DNA of 64,000 nucleotides from Actinoplanes campanulatus (GCF_014647795.1 NZ_BMPW01000003.1:396560-460559); one strand, 5' to 3'; shown: positions 1 to 8,772, numbered from the stretch's first letter. A program made the numbers and translations. Notes: generated from the sequence alone by a model not told the origin.

Positions 1-123
1 GTTAGGGACGGCGGGCGCGGGCGTCGCCCGTACGCGGAGTGATCCGGTGTCCTCCTCGAGGGGGACGGGCCGTCCTCCCGGGGGCGGGTTCGGCGGAGTG
101 GCGCGGCACCGTACCTTCTACGC

Positions 124-1281
124 GTGTTGCGGGATGTGGTGCGGCGGATCAGCTGGAGTGACGTGGCCCTGGCGGCCGGGTTCGTGGTGTTCGCGCTGCT
201 CGAGGAGTTGCTCATCCGGATGCCGGGTGACTGGTGGCCGTTCCTGCTGGCCCTCTGCGCCGTGCTGATCCTGCTGCGCCGGCAGTTCCCGCTGACGGCG
301 ATGGTCCCGCACGGCATCGTCGTGATGAACGTGTTCTACGTCGCGGCCACCATCGACGGTGAGAAGACGATCAACTTCCGGCTCTGGCAGGTGGTCGCGA
401 TGATCATCTGCTCGTACGCGGTGGGCCGCTGGGTGCCACCGTCCGGCCCGGACCGGCGGGGTCTGTTCGGCGCGCTGCTGATCCTCTACACCGTGGTGGC
501 CTACTACCTCAACAATCCGGGCGACCCGATGGCCGACATCTTCTTCCCGGGCACCCCGTACGTGCTGGGGATCGTGGTGGCGACCCAGGCGCGCAAGCTG
601 GCCGAGGCGGCGGCGGTGCGGGCCGAGTTCCGGGAGCGGCAGGCCCGTGAGGCGATCATGGAGGAGCGGGTGCGGATCGCCCGCGAGCTGCACGACATGG
701 TGGCGCACAGTGTCACGGTCATGGTGATCCAGGCCGGGGTGGTGCGGCGGCGGATGGACGCGGAGCTGCCGGTCGACCCGCAGTTGCTGCGCGGCATCGA
801 GGAGGCGGGGCGGGACGCGGTGGTCGAGTTGCGCCGTACCCTGGGGCTGCTGCGCGGCGAGGGCGGGGACGGCACGGCCCAGGCGCCGGCCGGTCTGGAG
901 CGGCTGGAGGATCTGGTCGGGCAGGTTCGCGAGGCGGGGCTGCGGGTGACCGTCCAGCGCGACGGCGACCCGGTGCCGCTGTTGCCGGCCGCGGACCTGT
1001 CGGCCTATCGGATCGTCCAGGAGGCGCTGACCAACGTGCTGAAACACGCCCACGCGAGCCACGCCGAGCTGACCGTCGGCTACCGGGCCGACGGTCTGCA
1101 TCTGGGGGTGGTCAACGACGGGCCGCCGGCCGCCCCGGCGACCGTCGGCGGGCAGGGGCTGATCGGGATGCGGGAGCGGGTGACGCTGTTCGGCGGCGAT
1201 CTCACCGCCGGGCCCCGTCCCGGTGGCGGGTTCGCGGTCACCGCCCGCCTGCCGGTCACCGCCCGGGAGGCCCGGCCGTGA
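124..1281 (+). CDS. NarL-type sensor histidine kinase
   Basis: Membrane sensor kinase of the HisKA_3 class, 385 residues, expected to autophosphorylate and pass phosphate to the regulator encoded next. About six hydrophobic segments fill residues 10-160. The dimerisation/H-box RIARELHDMVAHSV carries the phosphoacceptor His190. An HATPase domain follows, with N-box QEALTNVLKHAHA and glycine box GGQGLIGMRERV. The start is a GTG with no strong Shine-Dalgarno, so the exact N-terminus is uncertain. The stop overlaps the next start (GTGA), which indicates translational coupling. Signal sensed is unknown; a histidine at the expected site and intact ATP-binding boxes argue for an active kinase. Confidence 0.93.
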   Translation: MLRDVVRRISWSDVALAAGFVVFALLEELLIRMPGDWWPFLLALCAVLILLRRQFPLTAMVPHGIVVMNVFYVAATIDGEKTINFRLWQVVAMIICSYAVGRWVPPSGPDRRGLFGALLILYTVVAYYLNNPGDPMADIFFPGTPYVLGIVVATQARKLAEAAAVRAEFRERQAREAIMEERVRIARELHDMVAHSVTVMVIQAGVVRRRMDAELPVDPQLLRGIEEAGRDAVVELRRTLGLLRGEGGDGTAQAPAGLERLEDLVGQVREAGLRVTVQRDGDPVPLLPAADLSAYRIVQEALTNVLKHAHASHAELTVGYRADGLHLGVVNDGPPAAPATVGGQGLIGMRERVTLFGGDLTAGPRPGGGFAVTARLPVTAREARP

Positions 1282-1934
1282 CGATCAGTGTGGTGATCGC
1301 CGACGACCAGGGGATGCTGCGGGCCGGGTTGCGCATGGTGATCGAGACCGAGCCGGACATGAACGTGGTCGGCGAGGCGAGCGACGGTGTGGAGGCGGTC
1401 GCGGTGGCGCGGCGGCTGCGGCCGGACGTGGTGCTCATGGACATCGCCATGCCCCGCCAGGACGGGCTGTCCGCGACCCGGGCGCTGCTGGCCACCCCGG
1501 ATCCGCCACGGGTGATCGTGCTGACCACCTTCGACACCGACGACAACCTGTTCCGGGCGTTGCAGGCCGGGGCCAGCGGTTTCCTGCTGAAGGTGTCCTC
1601 GCCGGAGCACCTGATCACCGCGATCCGGGTGGTGGCGGGCGGGGAGGCGCTGCTCGACCCGGCGGTGACGACCCGGGTGATCTCGGCGTTCGCCGGGCGG
1701 CCGGGGCCGGAGCCGCCGCCCGAGGTGGGTGAGCTGACGCCACGGGAGCTGGACGTGCTGCGGCTGATGGCGCGCGGGATGTCGAACTCCGAGATCGCGG
1801 CGGCGCTCACCGTGGGCGAGGCGACGGTGAAGACGCATGTGGCGCGGGTGCTGATGAAACTCGGGCTGCGGGACCGGGTGCAGGCGGTCGTCTACGCGTA
1901 CGAGTCGGGGCTGGTCCGGGCCGGTGGCGGCTGA
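1278..1934 (+). CDS. LuxR/NarL-family response regulator
   Basis: Response regulator of 218 residues, partner of the kinase immediately upstream with which it overlaps by four bases. The receiver domain (about 1-120) has the acidic pair DD near residues 9-10, phosphoacceptor Asp55 in VVLMDIAMP, and the conserved Lys in GFLLK. The C-terminal LuxR helix-turn-helix (about 150-210) contains LTPRELDVLRLMARGMSN and ATVKTHVARVLMKL. It should bind DNA as a phosphorylation-dependent dimer. Target genes cannot be read from the sequence; the divergent small secreted-protein genes downstream are separated by a strong terminator. Confidence 0.95.
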   Translation: MTISVVIADDQGMLRAGLRMVIETEPDMNVVGEASDGVEAVAVARRLRPDVVLMDIAMPRQDGLSATRALLATPDPPRVIVLTTFDTDDNLFRALQAGASGFLLKVSSPEHLITAIRVVAGGEALLDPAVTTRVISAFAGRPGPEPPPEVGELTPRELDVLRLMARGMSNSEIAAALTVGEATVKTHVARVLMKLGLRDRVQAVVYAYESGLVRAGGG

Positions 1935-1952
1935 TTGCCCCAGAAGTTTTCG

Positions 1953-1984
1953 ACGCCCGAGGCGCCAGTGCGGGCCTCGGGCGT
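1953..1984. terminator. bidirectional hairpin terminator
   Basis: Perfect 11-bp stem (1953-1963 with 1974-1984) and a 10-base loop, followed by TT on the + strand. It lies between the converging response-regulator gene and the small secreted-protein gene ending at 2022, so it can serve both. Confidence 0.8.
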
Positions 1985-2021
1985 TTGTCCCTGAACGGTG
2001 TTTCCGGGGGCGTTGCGGCGA

Positions 2022-2336
2022 TCAGTTGTAGATCGTGCCAGGCGCCCGGCGCTGACCGCCGAAGGCGTTCTGGTCGATCAGGCTGATGTTGATCAGGCCG
2101 TGCTGCTCGACATAGGCGTTCTGATTGGCCACGTTCGTGACCGGGGCCTGCTGCGGCCGAACGTAGCCGGCGGGACCGTAGGCGGGACCATAGGCGGGAC
2201 CGTATGCGGGACCGTAGGCGGGCGAAATCGGGCCGCACCCACAGGAGAGAGCCGCAGCCTGGGCCGGGGCGGATACTGCCAGGGCGGCACCGGTCGCGAT
2301 GAGGAAACCGCCGAGAGTCAGAGCCGTCTTGCGCAT
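2022..2336 (-). CDS. small secreted protein with PAYG repeats and a curlin-like motif
   Basis: Predicted 104-residue exported protein of unknown function. Residues 1-28 form a signal peptide (MRKTALTLGG..., hydrophobic core, cleavage near APAQA-A) almost identical to that of the next gene. The mature part has four PAYG units encoded by a 12-bp DNA repeat (2172-2219). It then has an Asn/Gln-rich segment with QHGLINISLIDQ, which fits the curlin pattern Q-x-G-x2-N-x-[AS]-x3-Q. A GAAAGG ribosome site precedes the ATG. Curlin-like motifs suggest surface fibre formation, as in curli or actinomycete rodlins, but this is inference from one motif copy. Forms a tandem paralogous pair with the gene at 2465-2734. 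Confidence 0.85.
   Translation of the reverse strand: MRKTALTLGGFLIATGAALAVSAPAQAAALSCGCGPISPAYGPAYGPAYGPAYGPAGYVRPQQAPVTNVANQNAYVEQHGLINISLIDQNAFGGQRRAPGTIYN
2172..2219. repeat. 12-bp tandem repeat encoding PAYG units
   Basis: Four consecutive 12-base units of the form gggaccgtaggc with one or two substitutions, inside the small secreted-protein gene. They encode four PAYG tetrapeptides just after the signal peptide. Confidence 0.9.
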
Positions 2337-2389
2337 GTTTTACCTTTCCAGTACGTGTGTTTGGACAAGTGGCCGGAAACCGGCCGAGC

Positions 2390-2424
2390 TGACGCCCGAA
2401 GCACCATCGGCGCTTCGGGCGTCA
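2390..2424 (-). terminator. hairpin terminator of the 89-residue secreted protein gene
   Basis: Perfect 13-bp stem (2390-2402 with 2412-2424) and a 9-base loop, just downstream of the gene whose stop is at 2465 and upstream of the paralogue starting at 2336. It separates the two small genes into independent transcripts. Confidence 0.8.
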
Positions 2425-2464
2425 GCCGAACAACGAATCCACTACGCGAGTGGAAACGGGATTG

Positions 2465-2734
2465 TCACCAGCCCCAGATGTTGTTGTCGTCGCCGGCCTG
2501 GGCCGAGTTCTGGACAGTGATGCTGGAGTTGTACTTGCCGATCTGGTTGGTGTACGCCTTCTGGGAGGAAACGTTGTTCACGGTCGGCCGCTGGTAGTAC
2601 GGCTGGTAGCAGTTGTAGTACCCCTGGTAGCCGCACGTCGGGGTGCTCGGGGCAGCCTGGGCGGGGGCGGACACTGCCAGGGCGGCGCCGGTCGCGAGGA
2701 AGAGGCCACCCAGGTACAGAGCCGTCTTGCGCAT
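2465..2734 (-). CDS. small secreted protein with curlin-like repeat
   Basis: Predicted 89-residue exported protein, paralogue of the gene at 2022-2336. The signal peptide (residues 1-27) ends at SAPAQA-A. The mature chain begins with a Tyr/Gln/Pro-rich stretch holding two cysteines. It ends with two overlapping curlin-like units: QIGKYNSSITVQ fits Q-x-G-x2-N-x-[AS]-x3-Q, and QAGDDN follows. The chain ends in the aromatic NNIWGW. The ribosome site GAAAGGAAA lies just before ATG. Function unknown; amyloid-like or surface-layer role is inferred from the motif and the small exported format. The two cysteines could form a disulfide. Confidence 0.85.
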   Translation of the reverse strand: MRKTALYLGGLFLATGAALAVSAPAQAAPSTPTCGYQGYYNCYQPYYQRPTVNNVSSQKAYTNQIGKYNSSITVQNSAQAGDDNNIWGW

Positions 2735-2927
2735 GGTGTTTCCTTTCGGATTTGGGGTTTGGCTTGTTGTGCCAAGGAGAATCTTGGACGGAGCGGCCCG
2801 CGATCGCTGGGATTTGAGCGAACAACTTCCGCCGTTTCACCTAATAGAGGAAACTCCCGAAACCCGGCGAGAATCTGGCTAGGGTCACGCGGGGCGTTTC
2901 TCTTCCCGAACGGCTCCCGGGTACGCG

Positions 2928-2961
2928 AAAGGCCCCCGTCCAAGCGTGGACGGGGGCCTTT
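2928..2961. terminator. strong bidirectional hairpin terminator
   Basis: Perfect 15-bp stem (2928-2942 with 2947-2961), 4-base loop AGCG, flanked by AAA and TTTT, so it has a U-tract in either direction. It lies just downstream of mshC (stop at 2973). The rest of 2735-2972 is the promoter and leader region of the small secreted-protein gene. Confidence 0.88.
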
Positions 2962-2972
2962 TCTGAATGGTC

Positions 2973-4217
2973 TTACAGGCGCACGCCGAGAAGGGCATCC
3001 ACCGTTCGTGTCATCAACTCCGGCGCGCCGGAGTCGTCGCCCACGCCGGTCAGCGCCGCCTCCGCCCAGGCGTCCACGAGAGACAGCGCGGCGGGCGCGT
3101 CCAGGTCGTCGGCGAGCGCCTCACGGACCGCCGCCAGGAGGCCGGCCCCGGACGGCCCGGACGGCGCGGCGGCCGCCTCCCGCCACCGGGCCAGCCGCGA
3201 CTGGCCCTGCTTGAGCACGTCGTCGGTCCAGTCCCGGTCGGCGCGGTAGTGCCCGGAGAGCAGGCCGAGCCGGACCGCCATCGGGTCCACCCCGTCACCG
3301 CGCAGCCGGGACACGAAGACCAGGTTGCCGCGCGACTTCGACATCTTCTCGCCGTCCAGGCCGATCATCCCGGCGTGCACGTAGTGCGCGGCGAACGGCT
3401 CCGCCCCGGTCAGCACCTCGGCGTGGGCCGCCGAGCACTCGTGGTGGGGGTAGAGCAGGTCGCTGCCGCCGCCCTGCACGTCGATGGTGTCGCCGAGCAG
3501 GCGGAGCGCGATGGTGGCGCACTCGATGTGCCAGCCCGGGCGGCCGGGACCGAGCTCGCCGCCGTCCCACACCGGCTCGCCGTCGCGGGCGCCGCGCCAC
3601 AGCAGCGGGTCGAGCGGGTCCCGCTTGCCGGCCCGCTCCGGGTCGCCGCCGCGCTCCGCGGAGAGCACCGTCATCTCGTCGCGCGACAGGTGCGACTCGT
3701 AGCCGAACCGGGGCGCGGCGGAGAGGTCGAAGTAGACGTCGCCGGTGCCGTCGCCGAGCTGGTACGCGGCCCCTTTCCCGACCAGTTCGACGACGTGCTC
3801 GACGATTCCCGGAATGGACTCGACGGCGCCGACGTAGTGGGCGGGCGGAATGATCCGCAGCGCCTCCATGTCCTCCCGGAAGAGGGCGGTCTCCCGCATC
3901 GCCAGAACGATCCAGTCCTCGCCGTCGCGCTCGGCGCGTTCCAGCAACGGGTCGTCGATGTCAGTCACATTCTGCACATATCGGACATCGTTTCCGAGGT
4001 CCCGCCACATACGATTCACCAGATCGAAGGTGATCATCGTGGCGGCGTGCCCGAGATGGGTGGCGTCGTACGGCGTGATGCCGCAGACGTACATCGTGGC
4101 GCTGCCGGCCGGCGTGCTGGGCTGCGCCGACGCCCGCGCCGTGTCGTACAGCCGCAGCGGGGACCGCGCGGGCGAGTCCGGCAGGGTGGGTACGTCGTGG
4201 CCGGTCCATGCATCCAT
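2973..4217 (-). CDS. mshC: mycothiol cysteine ligase MshC
   Basis: ATP-dependent ligase joining cysteine to glucosaminyl-inositol, the third enzymatic step of mycothiol synthesis in the actinobacterial cytosol. At 414 residues it matches the family. It is a cysteinyl-tRNA synthetase relative without the tRNA-binding domain. The HIGH-type motif is THLGH (53-57) after CGITPYDA. Cys45, Cys233 (HIECA) and the PHH pair (258-259) lie at the conserved metal-site positions. KMSKS is at 291-295. It is the last gene of a leftward operon, 54 bp after the SCO1664-like gene, and is followed by a strong terminator. The same neighbourhood with DUF3090 and SCO1664-like genes is common in actinobacteria. All key residues look intact. 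Confidence 0.96.
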   Translation of the reverse strand: MDAWTGHDVPTLPDSPARSPLRLYDTARASAQPSTPAGSATMYVCGITPYDATHLGHAATMITFDLVNRMWRDLGNDVRYVQNVTDIDDPLLERAERDGEDWIVLAMRETALFREDMEALRIIPPAHYVGAVESIPGIVEHVVELVGKGAAYQLGDGTGDVYFDLSAAPRFGYESHLSRDEMTVLSAERGGDPERAGKRDPLDPLLWRGARDGEPVWDGGELGPGRPGWHIECATIALRLLGDTIDVQGGGSDLLYPHHECSAAHAEVLTGAEPFAAHYVHAGMIGLDGEKMSKSRGNLVFVSRLRGDGVDPMAVRLGLLSGHYRADRDWTDDVLKQGQSRLARWREAAAAPSGPSGAGLLAAVREALADDLDAPAALSLVDAWAEAALTGVGDDSGAPELMTRTVDALLGVRL

Positions 4218-4271
4218 GAAGGGAGCCTAACCAGCTGCCCCGGAAGGGGCCCCAGGGCGTGAGCTAAACCT

Positions 4272-5087
4272 CTAGATCGGCGGCCAGGGAATAGCCGGCC
4301 AGTCGGTCGGCGGCTGGGGGAACCGGTCCGCCCGCAGCAGCCGCTTCACCCGCAGCCCGACATGCTGCACCTCGGCGACGGTCAGATGCTCCTCGAGCGC
4401 CGCGCCGAGCGGGCCGACCAGCTGCTCGCCGAGCCGGGTGAGCACCGCCGTGCCCTCGCCCGGCAGCGGCCGGCCGGTCCAGCCCCAGAGCACCGTGCGC
4501 AACTTGTTCTCCACGTGGAAGCTGACCCCGTGGTCCACCCCGTGCAGGCCGCCGGTCGCCGGATAGAGCACGTGCCCGCCCTTGCGGTCGGCATTGTTGA
4601 TCACCGCGTCGAAGAGGGCCAGCCGGGCCAGGCGCGGGTCGTCGGCGTGGGCCAGCGCGAACGCGTCGCCGTCGTCGTCGCGTGCGGCGGCCACCGGGAT
4701 CCAGCCGGGCGGCACGTCGTACGCCGGGACGAACCCGATCAGCCCGGGCACCTCCTCCGGCTCGTCGATCCAGAGTTGCAGCGCCCCGGGGCCGAGCGGC
4801 CCGTCCCGCAGGATGGTGGGCGGCACCAGATCCCACCCGGTGGCCCGGGAGACCAGGTAGGCCGACACCTCACGACCGGCGAGCGTGCCGTCCGGGAAGT
4901 CCCACAGCGGGCGCTCGCCGCGCACCGGCTTGTAGACGCAGCGCCGGGTCAGCCCGTCCAGGCTGATCTCGGCGCGCAGGGTGGTGTTGGAGGCGTCCAC
5001 CAGGCGCCCCTCGATCTCGATCCGCCCGCGCCCGAGCAACTCGAGCGCGTCGGCCTCGGCCAGCACCGACGTCGGCTCCGCCGTCAC
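4272..5087 (-). CDS. SCO1664-family protein (PI3/4-kinase-like fold)
   Basis: Conserved actinobacterial protein of about 271 residues that resembles lipid/protein kinase folds related to phosphatidylinositol kinases. The N-terminal lobe includes CVYKPVRGERPLWDFP, the C-terminal part LFDAVINNADRKGGHVL and GVDHGVSFH, which look like catalytic and metal-binding motifs (N-x2-D-R and D-H). The reading frame is open further upstream, but the GTG at 5085-5087 overlaps the TGA of the DUF3090 gene in a GTGA junction, so this start is preferred. It sits between DUF3090 and mshC in one operon, which ties it loosely to mycothiol metabolism; its substrate is not known. Confidence 0.88.
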   Translation of the reverse strand: MTAEPTSVLAEADALELLGRGRIEIEGRLVDASNTTLRAEISLDGLTRRCVYKPVRGERPLWDFPDGTLAGREVSAYLVSRATGWDLVPPTILRDGPLGPGALQLWIDEPEEVPGLIGFVPAYDVPPGWIPVAAARDDDGDAFALAHADDPRLARLALFDAVINNADRKGGHVLYPATGGLHGVDHGVSFHVENKLRTVLWGWTGRPLPGEGTAVLTRLGEQLVGPLGAALEEHLTVAEVQHVGLRVKRLLRADRFPQPPTDWPAIPWPPI

Positions 5088-5671
5088 CGGTGGTAGCCGT
5101 TGTGCCGGGGACAGAGGTGACCGGCCGGGTCGAGCGGCTGGCCGCAGAGCGGGCACGGCGGCCGGCCGGCGGCCACGACACGGCGGGCCCGGTCGATGAA
5201 CGCGCGGGTCGCCTCGGGGGTGAGCCGCACCCGGAGCCGGTCCAGATCGTCGTCCGGCTCGTCGTCGTCGGCTTCCTCGTCGTCCTCGTCGTCGAGCGGG
5301 CTGCCGGAGAGATCGGCATCCGGTTCACCGGCCTCTATCGCCTCGATCACGACGGTGCTGGTGTCCACGTCGAAGGCCAGGCCCAGCGTGCCGACGCGGA
5401 ACTCCTCGTCGACCGGGGTGTCGAGCGGCTCGTTGTCGTGCCCGACCGTCAGCGCGGCCTCCGGCAGCGTGACGCCGAACCGCTTGTTCGCCTCGAGGAG
5501 CAGCTCCTCCAGCTTCTCGGCGAGCAGCGACACCTGGACCTTCTCCAGCGCGACGCTGATCACCCGGCCGCCACCGCGGGCCTGGAGATAGAAAGTGCGG
5601 TCCCCCGGCTCGCCCACCGTCCCGGCGACGAACCGCTCCGGCGGCTCGAAGGCATGCACTTGGTGGGTCAT
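5084..5671 (-). CDS. DUF3090 family protein with C-terminal zinc ribbon
   Basis: Conserved actinobacterial protein of about 195 residues; function unknown. The start chosen is the ATG of MTHQVHAFEPPERFVAGT; an in-frame upstream extension lacks family similarity. Residues 1-110 form the typical DUF3090 core. A very acidic linker (Asp/Glu-rich, roughly 115-145) follows. The C-terminus carries CPLC...C..H, a likely zinc-binding ribbon (PCPLCGQPLDPAGHLCPRH). It overlaps the SCO1664-like gene downstream by four bases and lies 109 bp after the phosphatase gene. Family partners are usually SCO1664-like proteins and mshC, as here, so a shared pathway is likely but undefined. Confidence 0.9.
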   Translation of the reverse strand: MTHQVHAFEPPERFVAGTVGEPGDRTFYLQARGGGRVISVALEKVQVSLLAEKLEELLLEANKRFGVTLPEAALTVGHDNEPLDTPVDEEFRVGTLGLAFDVDTSTVVIEAIEAGEPDADLSGSPLDDEDDEEADDDEPDDDLDRLRVRLTPEATRAFIDRARRVVAAGRPPCPLCGQPLDPAGHLCPRHNGYHR

Positions 5672-5780
5672 GCGGACAACCCTAGCCATCCGCGGCGGTA
5701 ACCGCGCGGGCCAAGGTCCCCGGTTCGCCGAGGGCGCAAACCGGCCCACGCTGCGACGATACAGCGATCACGCAGCGTCG

Positions 5781-6473
5781 TCAGACCCCGCCTCCGGCGC
5801 CACCACCCACGGCCGCGTCACTCTCCGCGGCCCGCTCCCGCCCATCGATCTTCGGGGGTACGAGCGAGCCCAGTTCACCGGTCTCGTTGAGGCGCACCAC
5901 GAACGGCCGCCCGGCGGTGTACCGGATCGCGGTGATCGACGCCGGGTCGGCCACGATCCGCTGGAACTGGTCGAGGTGCAGGCCCAGCGCGTCGGCCACG
6001 ATGGCCTTGATCACATCGCCGTGGCCGCACGCCAGCCAGACCGCGTCCGCGCCGTGCTCGGCGGTGATCTTCGCGTCCCAGGAGCGGATCGCCTCGACCG
6101 CCCGTGCCGACATCGCGGCCATCGACTCGCCGTTCGGGAAGACGACCGCGCTGGGGTGGTGCTGGACGACCTGCCAGAGCGGCTCCTGGGCCAACTCCTT
6201 GAGCGGCCGGCCCTCCCAGTCGCCGTATCCGCACTCGGTCAGGCCCTCGTCCAGCACCGGCTCGGCGCCCGGCACCGCCAGCCCGACCGTCTGCCGGCAG
6301 CGGATGAGCGGGCTGGAGACGACCGCGGCCAGCGGCAGCCCGTCCAGGCGGGCGGCCACCCGGGACGCCTGGGCACGGCCGGTGTCGTCCAGCTCGACCG
6401 GCCGGCGCCCGGCGAGCTCCCCGGAGGCGTTCGCGGTGGTCCGGCCGTGCCGGAGCAGCAGGACGGTGGCCAC
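5781..6473 (-). CDS. histidine phosphatase superfamily protein (MSMEG_4193-like)
   Basis: Phosphoglycerate-mutase-like phosphatase of about 230 residues. The catalytic RHG motif is at the N-terminus (VLLLRHGRTTANA), with the second conserved His in ACGHGDVIKAI and the acidic residue in ECGYGDWEGRPL. The start is a GTG at 6471-6473 sharing one base with the stop of the oxidoreductase gene, so the two are probably translated together. The frame is open far upstream, but that extension lies inside the neighbouring gene. The C-terminal ~25 residues are Gly/Ala-rich and probably disordered. Substrate is unknown; the operon context with mshC is conserved in related genomes. Confidence 0.9.
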   Translation of the reverse strand: MATVLLLRHGRTTANASGELAGRRPVELDDTGRAQASRVAARLDGLPLAAVVSSPLIRCRQTVGLAVPGAEPVLDEGLTECGYGDWEGRPLKELAQEPLWQVVQHHPSAVVFPNGESMAAMSARAVEAIRSWDAKITAEHGADAVWLACGHGDVIKAIVADALGLHLDQFQRIVADPASITAIRYTAGRPFVVRLNETGELGSLVPPKIDGRERAAESDAAVGGGAGGGV

Positions 6474-7525
6474 TAGCGGCCCACGCCGGACTCTTCGAAG
6501 GCCTCGGCCACGATCCGCAGCGTCCGCAGACCGCTCTCCAGACCGCCCACGTACGGGCTGATCGACAGCGTGCCGACACCTGCCGCCGCGTACTCCTCGA
6601 TCCGTTTCCGGACCTGCTCGCGGGTGCCGATGATCGAGGTGCGCTCGATGAACTCGCGGGGCAACGCGGCCGCCGCCTCGACCGGCTTCCGGCTCAGGTA
6701 GAGGTCCTGCACCGTCTTCGCCTCGTCGGCGTAGCCGAGCCGGACCGCGAGCGCGTTGTAGAAGTTCTGCTCGCGGCTGCCCATCCCACCGACGTAGAGA
6801 GCCGCGTACGGCCGGATCACGTCGGCGCAGGCGTCCAGATCGTCGCCGATCGCCACCGGCACGCTGGCCACCACGTCGAAACCGGACAGCCCGAGGCCCC
6901 GCTTGGCCCGCCCGGCCGCGATGTGCCGCAGTTGGTCGCCGCACGCGTCCGGGGCCAGGAAGATCCCCAGCCAGCCGTCGGCGATCTCACCGGCCAGCTC
7001 CAGGTTCTTCGGGCCGACCGCGGCCAGATAGACCGGGATATCGGTGCGCGCCGGGTGGAAACCCAGCTTCAGCGGCTTGCCGGCGCCGCCGGGCAGCGGC
7101 AGCGTGTAGTGCTCACCCTGGTAGGACACCGCCTCACGGGACAGCGCCTGCCTGACGATGGCCACGTACTCCCGGGTGCGGGCCAGCGGCTTGGCGAACC
7201 GCACACCGTGCCAGCCCTCGGACACCTGCGGGCCGGAGACGCCCAGACCCAGCCGGAACCGCTTGCCGGACAGGGTGTCCAGGGTGGCGGCGGTCATCGC
7301 GGTCATCGCCGGGGTCCGCGCCGGGATCTGCATGACGGCCGCGCCCAGGTCGATCCGCTCGGTCTGGCCGGCGATCCAGCCGAGCATGCTCACCGTGTCC
7401 GAACCGTACGCCTCGGCGGTCCAGACCACCGAGTAGCCGAGCCGGTCCGCCTCCCGCGCCATGGCGAGATGATCGGCGGGAGTGCTCCACGCCGTCTGAT
7501 AGCCGAGGCTGAGTCCGAGCCGCAC
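6473..7525 (-). CDS. LLM-class F420-dependent oxidoreductase
   Basis: Luciferase-like monooxygenase fold protein, 350 residues, expected to use the deazaflavin F420 (common in actinobacteria). Family features include MRLGLSLGYQ at the start, TAEAYGSD, the RFRLGLGVSGPQV loop that contacts the cofactor phosphate, and IPVYLAAVGPKNLELAGEIADGW. Start is GTG preceded by GGGAGGG at good spacing. First gene of the leftward run that continues through the phosphatase, DUF3090, SCO1664-like and mshC genes. It faces the aldo/keto reductase gene across a 138-bp divergent promoter region. Substrate unknown. Confidence 0.92.
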   Translation of the reverse strand: MRLGLSLGYQTAWSTPADHLAMAREADRLGYSVVWTAEAYGSDTVSMLGWIAGQTERIDLGAAVMQIPARTPAMTAMTAATLDTLSGKRFRLGLGVSGPQVSEGWHGVRFAKPLARTREYVAIVRQALSREAVSYQGEHYTLPLPGGAGKPLKLGFHPARTDIPVYLAAVGPKNLELAGEIADGWLGIFLAPDACGDQLRHIAAGRAKRGLGLSGFDVVASVPVAIGDDLDACADVIRPYAALYVGGMGSREQNFYNALAVRLGYADEAKTVQDLYLSRKPVEAAAALPREFIERTSIIGTREQVRKRIEEYAAAGVGTLSISPYVGGLESGLRTLRIVAEAFEESGVGR

Positions 7526-7663
7526 CGAGCTGCCCTCCCGAGATCTTGACGAGTCTCGGGCAAGCGTACTGACCGAGGACCGACCCGTTTCGGTCCGGTA
7601 ACCGACCCACCCGGCTGAGCCTCGAGCATTTCGCGAAAGGGCTGGTCTGAATAAGGTTCACTC

Positions 7664-8662
7664 ATGCATCAGCGACCGCTCGGCCGAAGCGGGCTAGCGG
7701 TTTCGCGGCTCGCGCTCGGCACCATGACCTGGGGCCGGGACACCGACCCCGACGACGCGGCGGATCAGCTGAAGATCTTCCTGGAGGCGGGCGGCACGCT
7801 TCTGGACACCGCCGACGTGTACGGCGACGGCGACGCCGAGTCGGTGATCGGCTCGCTGCTCGACCACCTGGTCCCCCGCGACGAGGTGGTGATCGCCACC
7901 AAGGCGGGCCTCACCCCGCACCGCTACCGCCCACGCGACGGCTCCCGCGGCAACCTGCTGCGCTCACTGGACGCGTCGCTGCGCCGGCTCGGCACCGACT
8001 ACGTCGACCTGTGGCAGGTGCACGGGTACGACGCCCAGACCCCGTTCGAGGAGACCTTGACCGCGCTGGACCACGCGGTGGCCAGCGGCCGGGTCCGCTA
8101 CGTCGGCGTGTCCAACTTCGCCGCCTGGCAGACCGCCCGCGCGGCCACCTGGCAGGCCGCCCACCCCGGCCGGGCCCCGATCGTGGCCGCCCAGATGGAG
8201 TACTCACTGTTGGAGCGCGGCATCGAACGCGAGATCCTGCCGGCCGCGGCCGCCCTCGGGTTCGGCGTGCTGGCCTGGTCGCCGCTCGGCCGCGGGGTGC
8301 TCACCGGCAAGTACCGCAACGGCCGCCCGCTCGACTCGCGGGCCGCCTCCGAGCACATGGCCCCGTTCGTACAGACCTACCTGGAGCCACGCAGCTCCAG
8401 CATCGTCGAGGCGGTGGTCACCGCGGCGAGCGGCCTGGGAGTGTCCCCGCTGGAGGTGGCCCTGGCCTGGATCCGCGACCGCCCGGGCGTGGCCGCCCCG
8501 GTCCTCGGCGCCCGCACCGCGGGCCAGTTGGAGGGCGCCCTGCGCAGCGAGCACCTCACCCTCCCGGCCGAGATCGCCTTCGCCCTCGACGACGTCTCCG
8601 CGATCGAGGTCGGCTACCCCGAACGCGAGGGCGCCAGCCACCCCCACAGCTACTACGGCTGA
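7664..8662 (+). CDS. aldo/keto reductase
   Basis: NADPH-dependent aldo/keto reductase of 332 residues with a complete barrel. The catalytic tetrad is visible: Asp and Tyr in DTADVYGDG, Lys in VIATKAG, His in LWQVHGYD. The cofactor phosphate-binding end is near GVAAPVLGARTAGQLEGAL. The N-terminus MHQRPLGRSGLAVSRLALGT is typical of the family. The ribosome site is weak (AAGG a few bases upstream). Divergent from the F420 oxidoreductase gene; no co-transcribed partner is obvious. Substrate cannot be deduced. Confidence 0.94.
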   Translation: MHQRPLGRSGLAVSRLALGTMTWGRDTDPDDAADQLKIFLEAGGTLLDTADVYGDGDAESVIGSLLDHLVPRDEVVIATKAGLTPHRYRPRDGSRGNLLRSLDASLRRLGTDYVDLWQVHGYDAQTPFEETLTALDHAVASGRVRYVGVSNFAAWQTARAATWQAAHPGRAPIVAAQMEYSLLERGIEREILPAAAALGFGVLAWSPLGRGVLTGKYRNGRPLDSRAASEHMAPFVQTYLEPRSSSIVEAVVTAASGLGVSPLEVALAWIRDRPGVAAPVLGARTAGQLEGALRSEHLTLPAEIAFALDDVSAIEVGYPEREGASHPHSYYG

Positions 8663-8736
8663 CGATGCCCGTTGAACGGGACCGGCGCGATCGACCAGGG
8701 CGGTCGCTGTTCTGGAGGATAAGCGCTGGTCAGTGC

Positions 8737-8767
8737 TTGTCGTCGGTCAGGGTGCGGAGCATATTAG
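8737..8767 (+). promoter_or_regulatory. possible promoter giving a leaderless transcript
   Basis: A TTGTCG -35-like hexamer (8737-8742) lies 17-18 bases before an AT-rich -10-like CATATTA (8760-8766). The ATG of the 63-residue gene is at 8773, only 6-7 bases beyond it, and no Shine-Dalgarno fits between. This spacing would place the transcription start at or next to the ATG. Suggestive only. Confidence 0.3.
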
Positions 8768-8772
8768 ACGCC

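Noticed and set aside
6474-6944. N-terminal extension of the histidine phosphatase
   Set aside because: The added part is an out-of-frame shadow of the F420 oxidoreductase; the RHG motif lies right after the GTG at 6473.
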